Shown here: in pieces, positions 6,756 through 12,105 of the stretch
How positions within the stretch are numbered: the stretch's first letter is position 1
Layout: each line of letters starts with the position of its first letter
Origin: Gammaproteobacteria bacterium
GTDB lineage: Bacteria; Pseudomonadota; Gammaproteobacteria; Pseudomonadales; Azotimanducaceae
Reading direction: 5' to 3'
Length of the DNA stretch: 12,105 nt
Assembly (NCBI GenBank): GCA_002715785.1
Contig: PBAA01000021.1
Location: 114,259 to 126,363, forward strand
Position numbers and translations under genes: made by a program
The notes under the pieces: generated by a model
Told to the model about the DNA's origin: nothing
The model's database searches: none
What the model saw: only the letters and a program-made list of their open reading frames with translations

Positions 6756-8999
6756 ATGTACAGAACACTCGCTTGCATGTCCGTGGTTTGGGTCGCTGGC
6801 GTCTCCCACAGCGACGTTAACGACGAACATCCCAATGCGCTCTTTTACGAAGAAATCACGATTGTAGGGTCTCGTGAAGCACAACAGGGTGTCACGGGTT
6901 CAGCTGAGGTGATTGATGCTGAACAGCTGAAACGGTTTGGTTATACAGATATTCAGCGTATCGCGCGACAAATTCCAGGCGTCTCGATACAAGTTGAGGA
7001 CGGATACGGACTGCGCCCAAATATTAGCATTCGCGGTGTCGCCACGGAACGCAGTGGTCGCATTACGCTTCTAGAGGATAATGTGCTGATCGCTCCTGCG
7101 CCCTATTCAGCTCCTTCCGCGTACTATTTTCCGACAGCAGGAAGAATGTCTTCGTTCGAGGTATTGAAAGGGCCATCCGCGATAACGCAGGGTCCCTATA
7201 CCATTGGCGGCGCGTTGAATATGATTTCAACGCCAATTCCAACAGAGGCTGAAGGGCGGATCGCGGCCGAGATGGGGCAAGATGAATCGATCCGCGTGCA
7301 TGCGACCTACGGCAATACCTCGGATAGCGGTTTAGGCTTCCTGATAGAGACGCAACGGTGGCGTAGTGCGGGCTACCAGAAAATCGATCGAAGCGGCGGA
7401 GAAACGGGACTCGATGTAGAAGACTATACGGTAAAGATGGCCTATAGCCCGGACGATTCGCCCCATAGTTTGGCCGTCAAGATCCAGTTAGCTGATCAGA
7501 CCTCGAACCAGAGTTATTTGGGATTGACCAATGTTGATTTCAGTCGCGACGCGGAGCGGCGTTACGGACTGTCTTCCCTTGACCAGATTCGTACCGATCA
7601 CGAACAGGTCATTGTGCGGTATGGATATGATGCGGATGCATTGAGTTTCTCAGCGACTTTGTACAACAACGCCCACGCCCGGAACTGGTTTAAAACAGAA
7701 GGGATCGACCTTGATGGAAGTGACAACGCGAGTGCGTTTTCGAAGACCAGCTGGTCCAGCGTAGTAGCTGCGGTAAATCTGGGACAGGTGATTGGAGATT
7801 GGACCGCAGACCAGCTGGCGACAGTGCTGGATGGAACGCTAGACACGCTTCCCGGAAGTATTCAGATCCGGGCAAACGAACGAGAATATTTTTCTCGCGG
7901 TATTCAACTGATGGCGGTTTGGGATTTCAATACATCCGGTGCCAATCACCGTATGGAAGCGGGGGTGCGATATCACAAGGACGAGGAAGACCGTTTACAA
8001 CGTAACAGCACCTATCGACAGGAAGGCGGGCAACTAGCGCTCGATGACGTTGGCATACTTGGCAACGCCGGGAATCGGATTCAACAAGCGGACGCAACCG
8101 CATTTCATATTTACGATCGAATCGAAATCGGTGCTTGGACATTGACACCGGGAATTCGTTACGAGGATATTGACCAACGACGTGTCCGGTATGAAACTCG
8201 ACTGGGTCGCACTGAGAACCCGGCAAGTCGGTCGCCGGATAACCTTCGGAGTACTCGATCAAACACAACCCGTGTCGTTCTCCCGGGGCTTGGTGCTCTG
8301 TATCGACTTAACGAGACGACGGCCCTGATTGCTGGCGTACACAAAGGGTTTACCGCGCCCTCGAATGCGGAGGGTGTACGGGAAGAGGAAGCAATCAATT
8401 ATGAATTTGGGTTTCGCCGCCGATCAGATAGTCGTCGACTGGAGGTGATCGGTTTCTTGAGCGATTACGACAATCTGTTGGGCGAGTGTACGGCGTCCTC
8501 TGGTGCCAATTGCGAGGTAGGCGACGCGTTTAACGGCAACGCAGTGACCGTCAGAGGGGTTGAGATTATTGCCGGTACAGACCTGGCCGGGTCGAATATT
8601 CCTTTGGAAGTTGCCTACACGTACATTGATGGCTCCTTCGACACTGATATCGCGGACACGGCCTTCTTCGGGGACGTCAGCACCGGCGACTCGATCCCGT
8701 ATATCCCCAAACATCAGCTGCACGCGATGATCGGCTTCGTGCAACCTCAATGGGCAGTGCATTTGAGTGCGAACTTCGTAGATGAAACGTGTGTGCGAGC
8801 AGCATGCGGAGCCTTCGAAATTACCGACAGTTCTTTTACGGTGGATATTGCCGTGCATTGGTCTATTAACGAGGCGGTCGGTCTGTTCGCACGCGTCGAG
8901 AACTTGGCTGATAGCTCCGATATCGTAGGCCTTCACCCGTACGGAGCGAGGCCCAATAAGAGTCGAACGGCTCTGGTCGGTTTGGATCTTAGTTTTTAA
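6756..8999 (+). CDS. TonB-dependent outer-membrane receptor, FecA-like, probably iron/siderophore
   Basis: A 747-residue outer-membrane transporter powered by TonB-ExbB-ExbD. A short signal-peptide-like start (residues 1 to ~19) is followed by a TonB-box-like 'EEITIVGSR' (32-40). The plug domain spans about 45-165 ('IARQIPGVSIQ', 'ISIRGVATERSGRITLLEDN', 'FEVLKGPSAITQGPYTIGGALNMIS'). A 22-strand barrel follows, with typical segments such as 'WTLTPGIRYEDI' and 'NAVTVRGVEIIAG', ending in a terminal Phe ('GLDLSF') as BAM substrates do. The plug resembles FecA-type ferric chelate receptors, but there is no N-terminal FecR-signalling domain and no fecI/fecR gene in the window. The Fur-box-like site upstream supports an iron role, but the ligand is unknown. 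The ATG at 6756 is the first in-frame start after a TGA at 6735-6737, and it has no visible Shine-Dalgarno site. The 3' end overlaps the convergent dioxygenase gene by 4 bp. Confidence 0.92.
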   Translation: MYRTLACMSVVWVAGVSHSDVNDEHPNALFYEEITIVGSREAQQGVTGSAEVIDAEQLKRFGYTDIQRIARQIPGVSIQVEDGYGLRPNISIRGVATERSGRITLLEDNVLIAPAPYSAPSAYYFPTAGRMSSFEVLKGPSAITQGPYTIGGALNMISTPIPTEAEGRIAAEMGQDESIRVHATYGNTSDSGLGFLIETQRWRSAGYQKIDRSGGETGLDVEDYTVKMAYSPDDSPHSLAVKIQLADQTSNQSYLGLTNVDFSRDAERRYGLSSLDQIRTDHEQVIVRYGYDADALSFSATLYNNAHARNWFKTEGIDLDGSDNASAFSKTSWSSVVAAVNLGQVIGDWTADQLATVLDGTLDTLPGSIQIRANEREYFSRGIQLMAVWDFNTSGANHRMEAGVRYHKDEEDRLQRNSTYRQEGGQLALDDVGILGNAGNRIQQADATAFHIYDRIEIGAWTLTPGIRYEDIDQRRVRYETRLGRTENPASRSPDNLRSTRSNTTRVVLPGLGALYRLNETTALIAGVHKGFTAPSNAEGVREEEAINYEFGFRRRSDSRRLEVIGFLSDYDNLLGECTASSGANCEVGDAFNGNAVTVRGVEIIAGTDLAGSNIPLEVAYTYIDGSFDTDIADTAFFGDVSTGDSIPYIPKHQLHAMIGFVQPQWAVHLSANFVDETCVRAACGAFEITDSSFTVDIAVHWSINEAVGLFARVENLADSSDIVGLHPYGARPNKSRTALVGLDLSF

Positions 9000-9847
9000 G
9001 CACCGGCAGCTTCGTCATCAAATAGAGACGGGAAAAACCAGTGCGCGCCGGCTGGATCTGAGAGCAGTAGGCGCTGTCGACTACTGAGTTCCAATCCTTC
9101 GGGAGCTGTTACTCGACTTCTGGACCAACTCAATTGCGACGCGCAGTACTTATAGAGAATCGACCGGCGTTCATGGTCTGCGTGCCATTCCGCGGTGCCA
9201 TGTGTAGTGGCTTCGGAAAAGATCGTGACGCTGCCCGCGGGCGCGTGCGGACAGATCGCTATGCCATCGATCTCTTCATCACGGAGTTTCTGTGGAAGCT
9301 TGAAGTGGCTGTTGTGACTTGATGGAATCACACGTAGTCCGCCTGTTTCTGGACCGCTATCGGTCAAATTGAAGGCTGCGACACCAAAACCGTGCAACGC
9401 TTGGAATGCGGGTTGCGGGTAGTAGCGCCCGGGTTCTGCCCGGGTAAACGGTTCCGACGCCCCGTAGTCGGAGTGTAATTTTCCGTTGGGCATGCCCTTG
9501 TTCATGCGCATACCGAAGATCCGATCCAAACGGAAGCAGTCACCGAGCTGTAGCCGTAAGATCTTGAGTACCAACGCGTGATCGACAAGGTCAACAAAGG
9601 GTTGTCCATACCCAAGGAAGCCTGGGCCAGACTCGTACGAACCGCCGGCCATCCCAAAGCGGTATAGGTTGTATAGACCGAGTTTCGGATCGTTGGCGAT
9701 CTCGTTCCAATTGTCTGGAACCGGCGGCACGTGCGCGTCGATAAGGGCATTCAAGGCGGTAACCTGCTCCGTACTCAATACGTCTTCGATGACGAGAAAG
9801 CCCTGAAGGTCGTACAGATACTGATAAAGTTCTAGTTCTCCGTCCAC
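8996..9847 (-). CDS. Phytanoyl-CoA dioxygenase (PhyH) family Fe(II)/2-oxoglutarate oxygenase
   Basis: A 283-residue double-stranded beta-helix oxygenase. 'KLHSDYGA' gives the H125-x-D127 iron ligands and 'ATTHGTAEW' gives the distal H216. The Arg pair R227-R228 provides the 2-oxoglutarate carboxylate anchor about 11 residues later. 'GFGVAAFNLTDSGPETGGLRVIPSSH' is the family's core strand-turn motif (residues ~153-178), and the N-terminal 'LYDLQGFLVIEDVLS' is the usual PhyH opening. The family hydroxylates or otherwise oxidises diverse small molecules; the substrate cannot be told from sequence. Length is normal. The GTG start is fixed by a full AAGGAGGT site. It is the last gene of a minus-strand run from 12105, and its stop overlaps that of the TonB receptor. 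Confidence 0.9.
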   Translation of the reverse strand: MDGELELYQYLYDLQGFLVIEDVLSTEQVTALNALIDAHVPPVPDNWNEIANDPKLGLYNLYRFGMAGGSYESGPGFLGYGQPFVDLVDHALVLKILRLQLGDCFRLDRIFGMRMNKGMPNGKLHSDYGASEPFTRAEPGRYYPQPAFQALHGFGVAAFNLTDSGPETGGLRVIPSSHNSHFKLPQKLRDEEIDGIAICPHAPAGSVTIFSEATTHGTAEWHADHERRSILYKYCASQLSWSRSRVTAPEGLELSSRQRLLLSDPAGAHWFFPSLFDDEAAGA

Positions 9848-9850
9848 GTT

Positions 9851-9858
9851 ACCTCCTT
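9851..9858 (-). promoter_or_regulatory. Strong Shine-Dalgarno site deciding a GTG start
   Basis: On the minus strand this reads AAGGAGGT, a perfect anti-16S match, 3 nt before the GTG at 9847-9845. It is the strongest ribosome-binding site in the window. It justifies starting the dioxygenase at GTG despite the absence of an ATG. Confidence 0.8.
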
Positions 9859-9934
9859 GCGTAGGACCCTATAAACAAAGGGCTCTCGGCACACACACGT
9901 TCTTGGATGCGAACTTACCTCGCCCGGAGCGACT

Positions 9935-11425
9935 CTAGTCATTGTGCGCTGCGGCATGAAACCTCAACATTTTTCCGGAGCCAACGCCTGTGTGTTGGCC
10001 GCGTTCTAACGCGATTTCTCCGTTGACGACCACCAACGAAATTCCCTCGGGTTCTTGTTTAGGATCGTCGTAGGTTGCGGTGTCGTAAACGGTGTCGGCA
10101 TTGAAGAGAACCAAGTCGGCGAAACATCCTTTGGCGATTCGGCCACGGTCATCCATCCCGAAGGTCGACGCCGACAGTGACGTCATCCTCCGGATCGCTT
10201 CGGACAAGCTCAAGATGCCGCGCTCGCGAACGTATTTTCTGAGAATTCGAGGAAAGGTACCAAACAACCTCGGATGCGGTTTACCGCGCAATGCCGGGAT
10301 ACCGTCTGAACCGATCATCATGTCGGGATAGGCAAGGTTCGTTTCGATGTCAGCCTCGTCAATGATGAACTGAATGCAAATGGTTTGATCCCCCTTCGGG
10401 GCATTGAGAACAAGCAATACGGCTTCGGTAATGTCGATGTTTCGTTCGCTCGCAATGTCGGTCAGCATCCGACCCTCGAACTCTCGGAATGCGGGGCAAC
10501 TGGCGATACGAATCACTTCAGCGAGCTCCCGACTTGGCCGATCTAAATTAAAGTACTCGATCATGCGGCCACTGCCAGCTGTGTACGGATAGACATCGAG
10601 TGTCACCCGGTGGCCCGAACGGATGGCGGTTTCGACACGCGCCAATGAAGCACCAACTTTGCCCCAATTGGGTCGACCGGCGGCCTTATGGTGCGATATG
10701 TGCGTATGCACGTCCGCTTCTCGTCCAATGGTGAGTGTTTCCTCGATCGCCTCTAGAAGACCTTCACCTTCGTTGCGCATGTGAGTCGCGTAGAGGCCGT
10801 CGTAATCGGTCACGGCTCGAGTCAGTTCGATTACTTCGTCGGTATGACTATAGCGGCCGGGTCGGTAGATCAAACCCGTCGAAAAGCCGCAGGCCCCTTG
10901 TTCCATTGCTCGTTCGACGTGACTTCGCATAATGTCCAGTTGACGCGCGGTCGGTGTATTCGGTTCGAGCCCCATCGTGATGGATCGTATGGTGTTGTGG
11001 CCGACCAACATCATGTTGTTGATGGCGGGTTTGCGCGCGAGAACGGCGTCGAAGTATCCCACCAGGTCGGTGAAATCCGCGTCGCCAAGGCCGGCGAGAA
11101 TACCCCCGCTGGCGGTGTTTGAATCGGCCGACGGTTCGGCGGGGATGGCGCTGAAACCGCAGTTGCCTGCCACCACGGTGGTGACACCTTGAGCCAACTT
11201 GAACCCCATGTCGGGATGCCGCAAAAACGCACCATCGTCGTGTGAATGGGTATCAATGAACCCGGGCGCCAGTGCAATTCCGCCGGCGTCGATTTCGCGG
11301 CGGGCGGAAACGGCATCACCCACCGCGCTTATCCGAGTGCCTTCGACAGCGACGTTAGCTTCAAAAGGCTCTCCACCGAGACCGTCGTAGACGGTTGCAT
11401 TTCGAATGAGCAGATCGGCGCTCAA
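9935..11425 (-). CDS. N-acyl-D-amino-acid deacylase / D-aminoacylase (amidohydrolase family 3)
   Basis: A 496-residue zinc hydrolase with the complete D-aminoacylase motif set. 'PGFIDTHSHDDG' has H60 and H62, and 'GVTTVVAGNCGFS' has the metal-bridging C89. 'YATHMRNEG' carries H215 and 'HISHHKAAG' carries H245/H246. The catalytic Asp is D374 in 'MIGSDGIP', followed by the 'HPRLFGTFPR' loop. Length is typical. The expected reaction is hydrolysis of an N-acyl-D-amino acid to the free D-amino acid and a carboxylate; acyl group and side chain are unknown. The start is TTG at 11425: an in-frame TAG lies eight codons upstream with no ATG between, and the ribosome-binding site is weak. It lies in the same direction as, and 87 bp before, the PhyH gene, and 93 bp after the NTF2-like gene, probably in one transcription unit. 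Overall similarity to the protein at 670-2328 is limited to the superfamily core. Confidence 0.92.
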   Translation of the reverse strand: MSADLLIRNATVYDGLGGEPFEANVAVEGTRISAVGDAVSARREIDAGGIALAPGFIDTHSHDDGAFLRHPDMGFKLAQGVTTVVAGNCGFSAIPAEPSADSNTASGGILAGLGDADFTDLVGYFDAVLARKPAINNMMLVGHNTIRSITMGLEPNTPTARQLDIMRSHVERAMEQGACGFSTGLIYRPGRYSHTDEVIELTRAVTDYDGLYATHMRNEGEGLLEAIEETLTIGREADVHTHISHHKAAGRPNWGKVGASLARVETAIRSGHRVTLDVYPYTAGSGRMIEYFNLDRPSRELAEVIRIASCPAFREFEGRMLTDIASERNIDITEAVLLVLNAPKGDQTICIQFIIDEADIETNLAYPDMMIGSDGIPALRGKPHPRLFGTFPRILRKYVRERGILSLSEAIRRMTSLSASTFGMDDRGRIAKGCFADLVLFNADTVYDTATYDDPKQEPEGISLVVVNGEIALERGQHTGVGSGKMLRFHAAAHND

Positions 11426-11518
11426 GTTGAATCCATTGCAGACGGGCTAAACCCCCTGGCGAACTTGGGCATGGACGTGACCAGTGATTGGTTTCGCTTG
11501 AACCCTAATCGATCAAGT

Positions 11519-11890
11519 TTAGGATTCGACATGAAATAGCTTGTTGTAGATGACCCACTCGTCGTCGGTCTTCAAAAACGACAGGGTGTCGAGGAAGGTC
11601 AATCCAATATAACCGTCTCGAACTCTGGCGATCGCGGTGTCGCCTGCAATATCAAGCGATACCGTTTCAAGTTGGATCGCTTCGTCTTTGTCTTTGGCGG
11701 ATGGTTGCTGACCCGCAACCATGTCGGCGAAGGTCGGCACGGTCATCTCATGCAAACGACCATTGAGATACCCCGTAATTTTTGCATCGGGATGAAAAGC
11801 TTTGTGGACCTTATCGGGATCTGACTCATACATGCTGTCAAAGTAGGTCTGAATGGTTTCTTGGATGAGTTCGTGATCGCTGCTGGACAT
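11519..11890 (-). CDS. NTF2/SnoaL-like small protein (putative lumazine-binding type)
   Basis: A 123-residue protein with the cone-shaped NTF2-like alpha+beta pattern. The N-terminal helix 'IQETIQTYFDSMYESDPDKV' is followed by 'HPDAKITGYLNG', then a helix with 'FADMVAGQ'. The closing strands are 'IQLETVSLDIAGDTAIARVRD', 'TFLDTLSFLKTDDEWVIYNKLFH'. This resembles the 'putative lumazine-binding' subgroup (Lumazine_bd_2), whose members usually have no proven ligand. Such small pockets act as isomerases, cyclases, hydrolases or binding proteins. The ATG at 11890 is chosen because AAAGGAG lies 7 nt upstream; a longer reading to 11929 would translate through that site. It lies between a GMC oxidoreductase and a D-aminoacylase in the same orientation, suggesting a role in the same pathway. 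Confidence 0.82.
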   Translation of the reverse strand: MSSSDHELIQETIQTYFDSMYESDPDKVHKAFHPDAKITGYLNGRLHEMTVPTFADMVAGQQPSAKDKDEAIQLETVSLDIAGDTAIARVRDGYIGLTFLDTLSFLKTDDEWVIYNKLFHVES

Positions 11891-11986
11891 GATTAGACTC
11901 CTTTGCCTGTGGCGCCTACTTTGGCACAAAGAGAGTAGTTTTTGAGACTCCGGTATCGCGTGTGCTTAACGTCACTGCTCGACGAC

Positions 11987-12105
11987 TCAGAAACCGTAGA
12001 TCGATGGCGACGCACGCAGCCATTCACCAATCTTCTCGCCGATCATGATGCTGGTGAGATTAGTGTTCGCGCGAGGTACTGACGGCATGATCGACGCATC
12101 GGCGA
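11987..12105 (-). CDS. GMC-family FAD oxidoreductase, C-terminal fragment (rest outside window)
   Basis: The minus-strand frame ending at the TGA in 11987-11989 encodes the last 39 residues of a protein. They read 'ADASIMPSVPRANTNLTSIM' and then 'IGEKIGEWLR'. This is the diagnostic C-terminus of glucose-methanol-choline oxidoreductases (pattern DAS-x-MP-x-x-x-x-x-NTN-x-x-x-x-MI-x-EK). It includes the conserved Asn of the active-site His/Asn pair and the loop that closes over FAD. The substrate class (choline, long-chain alcohol or other) cannot be judged from this fragment. It would be the most upstream visible gene of the minus-strand run toward the PhyH dioxygenase, 96 bp before the NTF2-like start codon. 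Confidence 0.85.
   Translation of the reverse strand, partial: ADASIMPSVPRANTNLTSIMIGEKIGEWLRASPSIYGF

Noticed and set aside
8424..8936. 170-codon open frame on the minus strand inside the TonB receptor
   Set aside because: It lies fully within the barrel coding region, shows no recognisable domain, and is explained by the complementary frame of the receptor.
9859..9895. Small CCCT/AGGG hairpin upstream of the PhyH ribosome-binding site as a riboswitch or attenuator
   Set aside because: The stem is only about 4 bp and no conserved riboswitch features are visible.
1..12105. CRISPR arrays, tRNA or rRNA genes, insertion sequences, phage attachment sites
   Set aside because: No regularly spaced repeats, cloverleaf-like segments, transposase or integrase motifs, or terminal inverted repeats with target duplications were seen on either strand.

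Overview
The window looks like chromosome of a free-living, aerobic Gram-negative bacterium, most likely a marine or soil gammaproteobacterium. The evidence is a TonB-dependent outer-membrane receptor behind a Fur-box-like site, a periplasmic PQQ quinohemoprotein alcohol dehydrogenase, a TolQ/TolR-type inner-membrane pair, and several oxidative or hydrolytic catabolic enzymes. The lineage is inferred from gene content only; no rRNA or other phylogenetic marker is present. Coding density is high, with no tRNA, rRNA, insertion sequence, phage gene or CRISPR array visible.

Layout. Bases 1-621 (+) hold the C-terminal part of an NHL-repeat beta-propeller of the peptidyl-amidating-lyase-like type. 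It converges on a D-aminoacylase-type amidohydrolase (670-2328, -). A 124-bp divergent intergenic region with an operator-like cluster of CGACCA half-sites leads into a compact three-gene cassette (2453-4309, +): a MotA/TolQ/ExbB-like channel protein, a TolR/MotB-like one-TM protein with an unusual periplasmic beta domain, and an unrecognised two-TM protein. The cassette ends in a perfect 14-bp inverted repeat and converges on a PQQ- and heme-containing alcohol dehydrogenase (4349-6568, -). A 187-bp divergent region carrying a Fur-box-like site separates this from a FecA-like TonB-dependent receptor (6756-8999, +).

The receptor's stop codon overlaps that of a phytanoyl-CoA-dioxygenase-family protein. 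From there to the window end all genes lie on the minus strand and read, in transcription order: GMC oxidoreductase (C-terminus only), an NTF2/SnoaL-like small protein, a second D-aminoacylase-type amidohydrolase, and the PhyH-type dioxygenase. The gaps are 96, 93 and 87 bp, consistent with one transcription unit.

How it may work together (inference): the receptor would import an iron chelate or other large ligand across the outer membrane. The PQQ enzyme would oxidise alcohols in the periplasm. The two deacylases, the 2OG-Fe dioxygenase and the GMC flavoenzyme could degrade an N-acylated or amide-containing organic compound. The TolQ/TolR-like cassette is the least explained part: it has the hallmarks of a proton-driven membrane motor but no peptidoglycan-binding or TolR-type periplasmic domain that I can recognise, plus an unknown third subunit.
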